A DNA stretch of 64,000 bases from Candidatus Gastranaerophilales bacterium (lineage in GTDB: Bacteria; Cyanobacteriota; Vampirovibrionia; Gastranaerophilales; Gastranaerophilaceae), in contig CALUTJ010000010.1 in NCBI GenBank assembly GCA_944323685.1, positions 1 to 64,000 of the forward strand. The letters run 5' to 3'. A program made the translations under genes and the position numbers. Below the pieces are notes generated by a model. That model was not told the DNA's origin. It did no database searches and saw only the letters and a list, made by a program, of their open reading frames with translations. How positions within the stretch are numbered: the stretch's first letter is position 1; each line of letters begins with the position of its first letter. Below are positions 1-8,572 of the stretch, in pieces.

Positions 1-70
1 ATGTGAACAATGTGACACTCCAAAAATTCGTTCACGTCGCTTTGCTCCTTATCACGAATTTTTCTCGGAC
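1..70 (-). repeat. Truncated copy of the ~177-bp dispersed repeat
   Basis: These bases match, in reverse orientation, the first 70 bases of the repeat seen in full at 4833-5008, 47918-48094, 49602-49777 and 51597-51773. The window edge cuts it. It carries the inner inverted repeat (arms AAAAATTCGT and ACGAATTTTT) around a loop containing the AAGGAGCAAAGC segment, and ends in the CTCGGAC terminus. It lies upstream of prfB. Confidence 0.85.
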
Positions 71-260
71 ATAATTTATTTAAGTACGATAATTATAATA
101 CAAACACATTAATATTTAATACAGTAGTCAAAAAGACTTTTTAAATTTTATTTTTTCTGCAAAAAAAATCAGCGGCGCAGCCGCAAAAAGAGCGTGCTGA
201 TGATATTGCAAGTTTTTGTAATATTTTACAGGACAGTGTTTATGATAAAATAATTTTACT

Positions 261-1371
261 ATGATTGATATTGAACAAAAACAAAAGTTAGAAGAATTGG
301 CTTTGAAAATAATCAAAGCGAAGGAGTGTCTTTGACCTGCCTGAATTAGAGCAACAGGTTAAAAAAATTGACACGGAGCTTCAAAGCGAAGATATTTGGA
401 CTAATCCTCAAAAAGCCTCAAAGCTTTCGCAGGAGCTTAACGAGTATAAAAGTACAATCGAACAGGCGCAAAACTGGGACAAAACCATTGAGGACTGTAA
501 TCTTCTTGTTGAACTTTACAATGAGACAGAAGATGAATCCTTGTGGGAAGAGCTGCAAAACGATATAGAAAAACTGGAAAAAGAGCTTAATGACTGGGAA
601 ATCAAAATGACCCTCTCCGGCGAATATGATTCTTACGACGCTATTTTGACGGTAAACGCGGGTGCAGGCGGAACCGATGCGCAGGATTGGGCGCAGATGC
701 TTTTGAGAATGTACACACGCTGGGCTGAATCAAAAGGCTGGAAGGTTGAACTGCTTGATAAATCAGACGGGGATGAAGCCGGTATAAAATCAGCAACTAT
801 AAAAGTCAGCGGAAAATTTGCCTTCGGGCTTGCTAAAGCCGAAAGAGGCGTACACAGGCTTGTCAGGATTTCTCCTTTTAACGCTAACGGAAAACGCCAG
901 ACGAGTTTTGCCTCGCTTGAGGTAAGTCCTGTTATAGAAGATTTTGAAAAAGTCATTACAATTCCGCCTGAAGATATTGAGGTTGACACAATGCGCTCCG
1001 GCGGTGCAGGCGGACAAAACGTAAACAAGGTTGAAACAGCGGTCAGAATACTGCACAAGCCTACGGGGATTGTTATAAAATGCCAGCAGCAGCGTTCACA
1101 GCTTCAAAACAAAGAAACAGCAATGCAGATGCTTGCCTCAAAACTTCTGGCAATAAGGCAGGCAGAACACGACAAAAAACTCGCCGAACTTAAAGGCGAA
1201 AATTTTGACATAAACTTTGGCTCACAAATACGCTCATACGTATTTCACCCGTATAAAATGGTCAAAGACCACCGCACGGGTTACGAAGTCGGCAATGTGG
1301 ACGCAGTTATGGACGGGGATATCGACGGATTTATTGATGCCTGTTTAAAGCAGCAAATTGTAAAAACTTAG
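261..1371 (+). CDS. prfB: Peptide chain release factor 2 (programmed +1 frameshift)
   Basis: Release factor 2 ends translation at UGA and UAA in the ribosomal A site. The gene reads in two frames. ATG at 261 opens 24 codons that stop at an in-frame TGA (333-335). Slipping +1 on CTT continues from GAC at 334 to TAG at 1371, giving about 369 residues, a normal RF2 length. The second frame carries the SPF tripeptide that selects RF2 stop codons and the catalytic GGQ (within [12 protein letters not shown]). An AAGGAG element sits three bases before the CTT TGA slip site, as in other bacterial prfB genes. This makes synthesis autoregulated: scarce RF2 favours the shift. Automatic ORF callers would start the gene too late. 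The end is 41 bases inside a possible convergent small ORF. Confidence 0.96.
321..336 (+). promoter_or_regulatory. prfB +1 frameshift site
   Basis: The site reads AAGGAG TGT CTT TGA C. A Shine-Dalgarno-like AAGGAG pairs with the ribosome three bases upstream of the slippery CTT codon, followed by the in-frame TGA that RF2 itself reads. The peptidyl-tRNA slips from CUU to UUU and decoding resumes at GAC. Spacing and sequence match the classic bacterial arrangement. Confidence 0.95.
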
Positions 1372-1570
1372 AGGGGCTGAATTTTCCGTCAAGATTCATC
1401 TGCACCTGCGCAAGAGTTTTTACGATATCTGCGTATTCCCTGCTGATTTTATCATATTGCGGTAATGAAATATTATTTCTTACTATCGGGGTTGTTACGT
1501 ACATGTCCTGCTGTACGTTCTGTTCGTTGGATTGCGGCAAACAATCCGTCTGATTGTACATATTTTCCAT
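1331..1570 (-). CDS. Possible small hypothetical protein (76-79 aa)
   Basis: An open frame converges on prfB and overlaps its last 41 bases. The product would be soluble and rich in Gln, Asn and Tyr, with no domain I recognise. ATG 1570 has no clear ribosome-binding site. A second in-frame ATG at 1561 is preceded by TGGAAAAT and is an equally good start. The composition looks protein-like rather than random, but there is no homology or motif support, so this could be spurious. Confidence 0.4.
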   Translation of the reverse strand: MENMYNQTDCLPQSNEQNVQQDMYVTTPIVRNNISLPQYDKISREYADIVKTLAQVQMNLDGKFSPSKFLQFAALNRHQ

Positions 1571-1671
1571 TTTTCACACTACTAAATTAATTTATTACTA
1601 CCTTGTATATATAAAAACATCTTTGTTAACAAAATTGCCCGCCGCATAATTTTTTTTTACAATTGAAACAT

Positions 1672-2646
1672 ATGTTTAATACAATGCATTTTCAGATACA
1701 ATACCTGCTCTGGCTGCAAAATCTGAGAGAAGTTACACACGGAATATTTGATAACTTTTTTATGTCCGCTACTTATTTTGGCGAATATATTATTCCGCTG
1801 AGCATTCTTGCCTTGATATACTGGGGAATAAACAAAAGGGCGGGGCGTTTTATTTTGTTTACCTACGGAATAACTCTCTGGGTAAACGTGTTTTTAAAAA
1901 TGACAGCCTGTATAAAACGTCCGTGGCTTATTGATTCGAGCATAAAGCCTGTTGAAAAGGCAATGCCTGCTGCTGACGGTTATTCTTTCCCCAGCGGACA
2001 CACAGCCGGAGCAATGGCTGTCTGGGGAAGTATTGCGTTTTTATGGTGGAAAAACAAAATTTTAAGATATGCCATGATTACTATAGTTCTTCTTGTTGCT
2101 TTTTCAAGAAATTATATAGGAGTTCATACTCCGCAGGATGTTATTGTATCAATTATTGCCGGAATATTAATTATACTCGGGGTTGATGTTGTAACAAAAA
2201 TAACGGACAAAAACAAAAACGCGGATATAATTTTTTTCGCCGTAATGATGTTTTTAACACTGCTGCTTTGTATTTACATACAAATAAAATGCAATATACA
2301 GATGCAAAATTACAACCCCCTGACGGATAACTTAAATCCTCTTGAAATGAAACACAGCGTTTATTCTAAAATATCTTTTATTATAGGAACTTTCTCGGGG
2401 TGGATTTTAGAAAAAAGATTCGTGGATTTTAAGATTCCCGAAAATGAGTTTGTTAAAAAAGCAATTTATCTGCCTGCCGGCATAATCTGTCTTTATGTTA
2501 TTTTAAGGTATTTAACAGGCTTTATACTTCCGTTTGTGCCGGAGCATATTGCTTATACGATTGTATGGTTTATTGCCTCAATGTTTATAACATTTTTGTA
2601 CCCTGTTGTAATAAAAATGATTTGCAGCAACAAGAAGCAAGATTAA
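1672..2646 (+). CDS. PAP2-superfamily membrane phosphatase
   Basis: A polytopic membrane protein of about 324 residues that should hydrolyse a lipid phosphate or diphosphate, such as phosphatidate or undecaprenyl diphosphate, at the membrane face. All three PAP2 motifs are visible, numbering from ATG 1672: K76...R83-P84 (KX6RP), PSGH at 107-110, and S145-R146 with H152 and D156 (SRxxxxxHxxxD). The catalytic histidines are therefore intact. Hydrophobic segments surround and follow the motifs, and the C-terminal third adds further membrane spans, making it longer than the minimal family. The start is uncertain: TTG 1663, ATG 1672 and ATG 1684 are in frame and none has a good ribosome-binding site. 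The substrate cannot be told from the sequence. Confidence 0.88.
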   Translation: MFNTMHFQIQYLLWLQNLREVTHGIFDNFFMSATYFGEYIIPLSILALIYWGINKRAGRFILFTYGITLWVNVFLKMTACIKRPWLIDSSIKPVEKAMPAADGYSFPSGHTAGAMAVWGSIAFLWWKNKILRYAMITIVLLVAFSRNYIGVHTPQDVIVSIIAGILIILGVDVVTKITDKNKNADIIFFAVMMFLTLLLCIYIQIKCNIQMQNYNPLTDNLNPLEMKHSVYSKISFIIGTFSGWILEKRFVDFKIPENEFVKKAIYLPAGIICLYVILRYLTGFILPFVPEHIAYTIVWFIASMFITFLYPVVIKMICSNKKQD

Positions 2647-2649
2647 ATT

Positions 2650-2705
2650 GTCCGAGAAAAATTCGTTCACGTCGCTTTGCTCCTTATCACGAATTTTTCT
2701 CGGAC
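2650..2705. repeat. 56-bp palindromic derivative of the dispersed repeat; likely bidirectional terminator
   Basis: Perfect 17-base arms (GTCCGAGAAAAATTCGT and its complement) flank a 22-base loop whose sequence is that of the dispersed repeat. Full-length copies have only the inner 10 bases of this inverted repeat; here the terminal GTCCGAG appears at both ends. It lies four bases after the PAP2 stop codon and 11 bases from the stop of the convergent HEAT-like gene, so it can fold in either transcript and plausibly terminates both. Confidence 0.75.
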
Positions 2706-2716
2706 ATTATATAAAA

Positions 2717-3433
2717 TCAATTCCAGCTTTTAGCATAGCGCAAAACATAATAATTGGTATCTTTAGACAATTCCTTACGGGCATTTTGTACAAATTCAAC
2801 GGACGAATCCAGATTGCTTAAAAGCATCGCCGTTTTTTCTCTGATTGTGTACTCTTTTATTTTTAAGCACTGTTCAATAACATTTTTAAGTCTGTCATCG
2901 CATTGCGGGCAAATGGCATTTAAGGCTTCCAGCCCCCAGTAAAGATTAAAGAGCTTTTTTGTGTACCAGTTGCTCCGTTTTAATTTTTCAAGCTCTTGAA
3001 AGATAACGTCAAACCTCTCATACAGTTTTGATAAAAAATAAGGTTTGTCATCAATCTGCGGCAGAATTTCCGCAACAAGCCTGCAAATATTAGGATTAAT
3101 GTCATTAACGGCTTTTAGCAGCACATCATAGGCGCCATGTGATTGAAAAAACTTTGAGTATTCATTATTTTTCATAAACTCATTGATTTTTTGGGCACAA
3201 GCTTCTCTTATAAGTCCGTGATGCTCTGTCAGGTGATTTATTATAAGTGTCGCCTCGTATAAATTTTTTATATCCTCAAGCTTTAAGATACAGATTTGTT
3301 TTTCTATATCTTTAGACGGGTCGGTATTTGAGTCGATTTCAAGCAGTGCAAAAATTTCTTCGCGGGTATATTGTTTTTCGCAAAGTTCGACTGCTTTTTC
3401 AATCTCTTTTAAAATTTGAACATCTTCACTCAT
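2717..3433 (-). CDS. HEAT-repeat-like helical protein
   Basis: A soluble protein of about 238 residues with no signal peptide or membrane segment. The sequence is made of amphipathic helices in pairs (for example around IREACAQKINEFM and NICRLVAEILPQI), which suggests an alpha-solenoid of the HEAT/ARM type used for protein binding. I see no catalytic motif. ATG 3433 is preferred; upstream TTG codons are in frame but less likely. It converges on the PAP2 gene with a long hairpin between the two stops. The exact family is unknown. Confidence 0.7.
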   Translation of the reverse strand: MSEDVQILKEIEKAVELCEKQYTREEIFALLEIDSNTDPSKDIEKQICILKLEDIKNLYEATLIINHLTEHHGLIREACAQKINEFMKNNEYSKFFQSHGAYDVLLKAVNDINPNICRLVAEILPQIDDKPYFLSKLYERFDVIFQELEKLKRSNWYTKKLFNLYWGLEALNAICPQCDDRLKNVIEQCLKIKEYTIREKTAMLLSNLDSSVEFVQNARKELSKDTNYYVLRYAKSWN

Positions 3434-3530
3434 AGTCAACAATATAACATAAGCGGCTCTTAAAAAAACTATTCAATACCAGTAAACTGCATAATGACAA
3501 AAGGCTTAACAAACAATAGAGGAAACAAAA

Positions 3531-3698
3531 GTGAGAGAAATTGTTGATTTGATGAAAGAAATTTTGATGTTAAAACCGGAAACAAACTACAGCATAGGAC
3601 TATCCGGCCTAAACAAACCGCAGCTTCAGCCCGTAAAAAAAGTACGTAAAAAAATAAAAAAAGAGATAAGGCTATCCGAACTTATGCGCCGTCATTAG
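3531..3698 (+). CDS. Small basic hypothetical protein (55 aa)
   Basis: GTG at 3531 is preceded by AGAGGAAACAAAA, a good ribosome-binding site at correct spacing, and opens 56 codons ending in TAG. The product starts with an acidic/hydrophobic helix (REIVDLMKEILMLK) and ends with a lysine/arginine-rich stretch (KKVRKKIKKEIRLSELMRRH), which might bind nucleic acid or an acidic partner. It lies alone between the divergent HEAT-like gene and the acyltransferase gene. I recognise no family. The ribosome-binding site and biased composition are the only support. Confidence 0.5.
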   Translation: MREIVDLMKEILMLKPETNYSIGLSGLNKPQLQPVKKVRKKIKKEIRLSELMRRH

Positions 3699-3752
3699 AA
3701 CATAAACTTTTTGGACGGGTGCAAAATTTTTTGTTTCATATAAAATTATTAT

Positions 3753-4409
3753 ATGTTCAAAAAAATAGACAAAAGATATCTGGTTAGTATTTTATCGTTT
3801 ATAGTGAAGTGGTTCTACGCTTTTGAGAGCCTTTTTTATAACTGTAAAAACATAAACTATCCTGAGGAAAAACCCGTAATTTTTGCACTGTGGCATGCAC
3901 ACCAGTGCGCTTTATATGCCAATGAAGACAGAGGCAGCCTGAATGTTATGATTTCAAAATCAAATGACGGTGATATTATTGCTGCCGCAACCGAGCACAT
4001 GGGCATAAGAGTTGTCAGAGGTTCATACAAAAGGGCAGGGGCTTCGGCATCGCTTGCTATGATAGAAAAACTTGAACAGGGTGAAAGTGCAGCAATCACA
4101 ATAGACGGCCCGAGAGGCCCTAAAGGTATTGTTAAAGACGGAGTTATTAATATAGCAAAGCTTACGCAGATTCCGATTGTCCCAATGACATGGTATTCTC
4201 CGTCAAAATGGCTGTTAAAATTTAACACCTGGGACGAATTTCGTTTTCCGTTTCTCGGGGTAAAAACAATTGCAGTTTACGGCGAACCTATTTATGTTCC
4301 GGCCGATTGTTCCAAAGAAGACGCAGAAATGTACAGACAAAAGGTGGAAACCGCGCTTAACGATTTGTACAGATACGCTCAGGACAACTTTGACGAGCTT
4401 GTTAAATAG
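3753..4409 (+). CDS. DUF374-type lysophospholipid acyltransferase family protein
   Basis: A 218-residue protein related to the glycerolipid and lipid A acyltransferase superfamily (DUF374, COG2121). Visible family signatures are WHAHQ at 47-51, holding the probable catalytic His48; KSNDGDII near 69-76; and the strongly conserved DGPRGPKG at 118-125. A hydrophobic N-terminal segment (about 10-30) should attach it to the inner membrane. The family is thought to acylate a membrane lipid, possibly during lipid A or lyso-lipid metabolism; the substrate is not known. Start ATG 3753. The 3' end overlaps the convergent YkgJ-type gene by 31 bases. Confidence 0.88.
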   Translation: MFKKIDKRYLVSILSFIVKWFYAFESLFYNCKNINYPEEKPVIFALWHAHQCALYANEDRGSLNVMISKSNDGDIIAAATEHMGIRVVRGSYKRAGASASLAMIEKLEQGESAAITIDGPRGPKGIVKDGVINIAKLTQIPIVPMTWYSPSKWLLKFNTWDEFRFPFLGVKTIAVYGEPIYVPADCSKEDAEMYRQKVETALNDLYRYAQDNFDELVK

Positions 4410-4786
4410 TCTTTAAAACTCTTTTTAACCACCCTGTAGCCGCAGCCTTCGTGCAGTTCCGCAGGGTAAGGAATTTTGGGCAGAGGATATCTTTTGCACA
4501 TAGCAAGACGTTTGTCATATACCGAGCAGAGCCCTTCTTTTGTGACGTATTTGCAGGCAAAAATGAGGTTTCCGTATTCGTCTTTGCCTTTTATATAAAA
4601 TCTTTTGTAGGCAGGGAAGAGAAACTGCATTATTTTAAACTCTTCAGGGGTGTATGTGTCATAGCTGTACATATAATTGCAGCATTTTCCGCATTTTTTG
4701 CAGCTGCCTGTTATTTCGTACTCGGTTTTTTCAGGTACAAAATAAGACATTATTTCCCAGTAAACAGATTTTATAAAGCCAAACAT
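4379..4786 (-). CDS. YkgJ-family cysteine-cluster protein
   Basis: A 135-residue protein with the zinc- or iron-binding cysteine layout of the YkgJ/UPF0153 family: C29, C32, C35-C36 (CKKCGKCC), C78, then CSVYDKRLAMCKRYP with C87 and C97, and C115. The family is widespread but biochemically poorly defined; a metal cluster is the usual inference. The N-terminus (residues 1-18) is moderately hydrophobic. It converges on and overlaps the acyltransferase gene by 31 bases. A full copy of the dispersed repeat lies just upstream of its start. Confidence 0.85.
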   Translation of the reverse strand: MFGFIKSVYWEIMSYFVPEKTEYEITGSCKKCGKCCNYMYSYDTYTPEEFKIMQFLFPAYKRFYIKGKDEYGNLIFACKYVTKEGLCSVYDKRLAMCKRYPLPKIPYPAELHEGCGYRVVKKSFKDYLTSSSKLS

Positions 4787-4832
4787 AAAGATATTTTAGC
4801 ATAATCCTCAATCTTTAGTCATACAAAGATTG

Positions 4833-5008
4833 GCCGAGAAAAATTCGTGATAAGGAGCAAAGCGACGTGAACGAATTTTTGGAGTGTCACCTTGTTCACA
4901 TAGTGAAGCCATTTTTCAGGCTTCACCACAGTTCAGCCGAAAAAGAAGGCAAAGGTGAGCAGTGACGGCTCGAAGGCTCGAGGTGGCAACTGCGACACTA
5001 GATTAGAA
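4833..5008 (+). repeat. Full copy of the ~177-bp dispersed repeat
   Basis: It begins GCCGAGAAAAATTCGTGATA (other copies begin GTCCGAG) and ends CACTAGATTAGA. Internal stems include AAAAATTCGT/ACGAATTTTT and GTGAAGCC/GGCTTCAC. It lies between the YkgJ-type start and the TolC-type stop. The ends are not inverted repeats of each other and there is no ORF of note, so this is not a conventional insertion sequence. Confidence 0.88.
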
Positions 5009-5039
5009 TTATGCGTTTTTTGATAAAACACAGTCAGCC

Positions 5040-6587
5040 TTATTTTTTACCGGTCTGCCGTTTTTTTTGCGGCTTAAAACAGCTGTTTAATTCCGAATCT
5101 TTGTACGGCGGATAGTATTGCATACCTTTGTAGTTAAGCAGTATGCTCTTCGGGCTTATAAGCCCTGTATCAAACAAAAGCTGCGCCTGTGCTTTGTTAT
5201 ATTCGATAATAGAGCGCAAAAGCTGCTGCCTTGCGCTTGTTTTTTCGGTTTGAGAAGTCAAAACATCAATAAACGTATTTTGCCCCACATCAAACCCTAT
5301 CAAAGAAAACTTCAACCCCTCATCAGCGGCTTTGACCTGAATTTTGTTGGAATCAATTTTTTCCAGCGCCGTTTTTGAACTGTAATACGACCCGACAATG
5401 CTTTCTTTTATCTGCCTTTCGAGGTTTGTCAGCTCAAAACCGGCTGTTTTTATTTTTGCAAGATCAGCATTTTTTTGTGTAAGCGTGCCAACTCCTAGCT
5501 TTTTGCCAAGAGGTACCTCAACATTCAAGCTGAAAGTTCTGTTAGAACTCAGACTTGCCGCAGTAGTGCCTACACGGGCAAACTCAAAGCTAAGATTTAT
5601 GTTAGGAGCAAAATCCGTATAATTTTTGTTTTTGAGATTAACAAGCGAGCGTATCTGCGCGCGTTTTGTCTGCACATCTTCTCTTGCCTTTAGTGCAACG
5701 TTATACAGACAATCAATGCTGTTTTTCTTTTGAACGAGTTCTCTCGGTGCAACCGCGTGTTCAAAAGGATAAAGAGTCAGTGTAACATTGATTCCCATTA
5801 TATTGGCAAGCTGAGCCTGCTTTAGCCTCAAATCATTCAAAGCACTGATAAACTGCTGTTTTGCATCTGCAAATTGCGCCTCTGCCCTTAAAATATCATA
5901 TTTTGAACCTATACCTATCTGGTATCTTGCCTGCATAAGTTTTAGCTGCTCCTGCCGGTCGCGCATGTTTGAGATAAGCACTTCTATATTGAGTTTTGCT
6001 TCTAAAAGGTCATAATAATAAAGCGCTGTTTTTAACAAAAGTTCGCTCTGTGTATATTTTAAATTGTGCTTTTGAGCCTTATAAAGGTTGTTTGTGCTTG
6101 CAATATCAAAGAGCATACTCCCGTTTCCGACAATCGGGTAGTTAAACATAACTCCGCTGTATACGGGATTCTGGTCAACAACACGCGGCAAAATATCCCC
6201 GACAAGGAACTCTCCGTGTACTGATTGTATCTGATAACGGTAGTAAACATCCGGCAAAAGCTGAGACAGTGCGTTGTAATAAGCCCACTTGGCCTCATTT
6301 TTCTGTGCATCAGCAATCTTTATATCATAATTATTCTTAAGCGCCGTGTATATGCACCCTTCTAAATCCACTGGCAGCAAGGTTATGTTAAGCCCCTGTT
6401 TTATTTGATTATCAAGATTTATTTGTGTTGATTTGTCAAAAGCTCCGTAACCCTCTTTTAATGAGTTCAAAAAATTGTCGTCGTGATAATCCCATATCAT
6501 TCCGGAGTCACCGGCACAAAAAGCAGGAACAGCAAAAAAATAATGTATTAAAATAATCAGCACAATAAATTTTATTAATGCCCTCAT
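5040..6587 (-). CDS. TolC-family outer-membrane efflux/secretion channel protein
   Basis: From ATG 6587 this gives 515 residues with an N-terminal signal peptide (MRALIKFIVLII... to about AFC-AGD), followed by two similar halves rich in long heptad-patterned helices and short beta segments, as in TolC/outer-membrane efflux proteins (residues about 80-480). Such proteins trimerise into a channel across the outer membrane and periplasm and pair with inner-membrane pumps; no pump gene is adjacent. ATG 6587 is chosen because the signal peptide starts there and a G-rich ribosome-binding site (GGGGCGCAG) precedes it; upstream in-frame ATGs lack one. The C-terminus ends with a basic tail (KPQKKRQTGKK). 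Confidence 0.9.
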   Translation of the reverse strand: MRALIKFIVLIILIHYFFAVPAFCAGDSGMIWDYHDDNFLNSLKEGYGAFDKSTQINLDNQIKQGLNITLLPVDLEGCIYTALKNNYDIKIADAQKNEAKWAYYNALSQLLPDVYYRYQIQSVHGEFLVGDILPRVVDQNPVYSGVMFNYPIVGNGSMLFDIASTNNLYKAQKHNLKYTQSELLLKTALYYYDLLEAKLNIEVLISNMRDRQEQLKLMQARYQIGIGSKYDILRAEAQFADAKQQFISALNDLRLKQAQLANIMGINVTLTLYPFEHAVAPRELVQKKNSIDCLYNVALKAREDVQTKRAQIRSLVNLKNKNYTDFAPNINLSFEFARVGTTAASLSSNRTFSLNVEVPLGKKLGVGTLTQKNADLAKIKTAGFELTNLERQIKESIVGSYYSSKTALEKIDSNKIQVKAADEGLKFSLIGFDVGQNTFIDVLTSQTEKTSARQQLLRSIIEYNKAQAQLLFDTGLISPKSILLNYKGMQYYPPYKDSELNSCFKPQKKRQTGKK

Positions 6588-6904
6588 CTGCGCCCCGTTT
6601 TTAAATACGAAATGCCTGTACATATGAAAAAGCATATTTAAAAATGTTAAAAATTCTTATATCCTACCGGCTATTTTTTTTATTATATTGTCGAAGTTTT
6701 TGCGACTGTGTGATTTTCCACACAGTCAACTGCTGCTGATAATGACTATACAGCAGGCTGGCAGCGGGTATCCGGCTTAGCTCCTTATTCAAACGATACC
6801 CTGTCTTTTGTTTCGCAGGCGTGAACATTTCTCTGCCCGAGACATAGGCATATTTACCGGCCTTACACATCAGAGTAAGGTTCTTATCCGGCAAATTTTA
6901 TTAT
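6588..6904. other. 317-bp gap with four successive stem-loops and a doubtful 76-codon ORF
   Basis: Four hairpins lie in a row: 6704-6727 (GACTGTGTG arms, 6-base loop), 6733-6756 (CTGCTG/CAGCAG), 6766-6801 (GGGTATC/GATACCC) and 6861-6880 (CCTTAC/GTAAGG). An open frame on the minus strand (6664-6894, TTG start) spans the same bases but has no ribosome-binding site or recognisable product. A structured RNA or tolC leader is possible; I do not recognise a known riboswitch or ncRNA class. Confidence 0.4.
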
Positions 6905-8425
6905 CTATGACATATTTGCGTTTTTAGATCTCATTGATTTGTTCAAATACACACCGCATGCCGCTACCGTAGCAACCGCGAGGGCAACAACCACATTCTT
7001 TTTATTAAACAGAGCAGCCTTGCTGAATGATTGTCGTTTGACCTTTTCGCCCAGATTTTCTCCGGCTGTTTCAAGAACCTGCTGTGTTTTTTGTTCAATT
7101 TTGTCAAATACTTTTTTAACAATATCATCTTTATCGGCAAGAACAGCGCCTTTATATACGTCATTGTTTAACACTTCTTTAAACCCGTCCAGACGCTGCA
7201 TCATTGTTTCAAAGTACGTTTTTTCCGCTCCAATTGAGGTCTGAGCATATTCGCGTGTTTGATTAACCAGTTTGTTAAAATAATCAAACGCTCCGGTATT
7301 TGCCCCCTGATAGTCATTCATCAACCATTTAAGCTGAATTTTTCCAAGCTCGGTGCGCATAACTTTTTCATTCGGAGATGCAAACACGGTTTTAAACATT
7401 TTTTCGGTTTCAAGTGCATTATTTTTCTTTTGAACCTGAGCGGTGTCAGATGGCGACATATCCATATTTTCCAAAAATTCAACCATTTTTGCATGGTAGT
7501 TTTGAGATTTTGCTTTGAGATAATCAACCAAAAGCGTTTTTGGCTCCTGTGTTCTGTCGTGCTTTATGTAGTCATAAATCGTTCTGAATTCAAAATTAGA
7601 TGCATTTGATTTTATCTTCAAATGAGGGTTATCCGAATAATTTTTTACGTCATAAACCGGCGAATTATCATAAAATACGGCTCTGAATTTGTCTTTTAGC
7701 GGAGAATCTATATTACGCCCTTCTTTTATAAAGTTTTCGTCAACCTGCTCGGAAGCGATGTAACTGCCGTTATTTTTTAAAATACTAAAAGAGCCGAAAT
7801 CGATAAATTTTGCCCTGCCGTCATTTGAAATAATTATATTTCCGCTTTGCAAATCGCTGTGGACAACACCGTGAATGTCCATTGAAAAAGTTTTGTCCGT
7901 AATATCAGCAAGTTGCTTCGGCGTCAATTTGGTTTCAAACGGGTGCTTGCCTTCAAGATGTTCAAGCACAAGATAGTGTTTGTTATGTTTGTGGATTAAA
8001 TCAACAGGCCTCACCGCAATTTCAGGGTTAATCACCTGTATTCTTTTCAGAATCTGGTACTCTTTAATATTATTATTTCCGGCAATATCTGCCATTGGCC
8101 CGAGGTCTTTGGGATTAGGGGCTTTAAGCCCGAATTGTTCATTCAGCTTAAAATATTCGCTTTGAAACCCCTTTCCGTTTGCGCTTACCTGATTTGAATT
8201 AATCCTGTCAATAAGACTTTCAGCACCGGCTCTGTCATAAGAACCTTTAAACGAAACCGGTTTAGCCTTAAAATAATTTGTTTGTGTTTTTACAAAAACA
8301 TCACGTCCCGCAGCGGACGTATTACCCAAGAATGAAGTACCCCATGCCGACTGTTGATAATGTCGTGATTGGCGGACATTACCGTAATTTTGCACCGGCA
8401 ATACGGATATAGATGCAGCTCTCAT
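6905..8425 (-). CDS. Protein-kinase-like protein with C-terminal membrane anchor and SFKG motif
   Basis: From ATG 8425 (preceded by AAGGGG) the product has about 506 residues. The kinase catalytic loop HSDLQSGN (H189, D191, N196) and a metal-binding DFG (209-211) are clear, with a LVLEHLEG hinge-like strand before them, so it probably transfers phosphate. The N-lobe is short and its ATP-anchoring lysine is not certain. It resembles small or atypical kinases more than classic Ser/Thr kinases. The N-terminal 60 residues are low in structure and end in VSFKGSY, a motif shared with other proteins in this window. The C-terminal half is helical, and a single hydrophobic segment (about 478-494) followed by basic residues suggests a tail anchor. 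The substrate is unknown. Confidence 0.7.
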   Translation of the reverse strand: MRAASISVLPVQNYGNVRQSRHYQQSAWGTSFLGNTSAAGRDVFVKTQTNYFKAKPVSFKGSYDRAGAESLIDRINSNQVSANGKGFQSEYFKLNEQFGLKAPNPKDLGPMADIAGNNNIKEYQILKRIQVINPEIAVRPVDLIHKHNKHYLVLEHLEGKHPFETKLTPKQLADITDKTFSMDIHGVVHSDLQSGNIIISNDGRAKFIDFGSFSILKNNGSYIASEQVDENFIKEGRNIDSPLKDKFRAVFYDNSPVYDVKNYSDNPHLKIKSNASNFEFRTIYDYIKHDRTQEPKTLLVDYLKAKSQNYHAKMVEFLENMDMSPSDTAQVQKKNNALETEKMFKTVFASPNEKVMRTELGKIQLKWLMNDYQGANTGAFDYFNKLVNQTREYAQTSIGAEKTYFETMMQRLDGFKEVLNNDVYKGAVLADKDDIVKKVFDKIEQKTQQVLETAGENLGEKVKRQSFSKAALFNKKNVVVALAVATVAACGVYLNKSMRSKNANMS

Positions 8426-8572
8426 ATGTCCAAGTCCCCTTATGTTGTTTTTATTATAGAACAAATTGTTATTTTTGTGTATTACTCTTGTAACATTTTG
8501 TAAAACTAACACGATTAATTCTTTTAATCAGTTATCTTTTTTTTTATTATCAGAAAAAGTATTGAGGTTTAT

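Noticed and set aside
368-568. A 66-codon plus-strand ORF within prfB
   Set aside because: It is out of frame with both prfB segments; the frame from 334 encodes the conserved RF2 N-terminal domain.
4833-5008. The dispersed repeat as an insertion sequence or CRISPR-like array
   Set aside because: No transposase, no terminal inverted repeats, no regular spacing; copies are kilobases apart.
6664-6894. A 76-codon minus-strand ORF before the TolC-type gene
   Set aside because: It has a TTG start without a ribosome-binding site, no recognisable product, and lies over a run of hairpins; kept only as part of the gap description.
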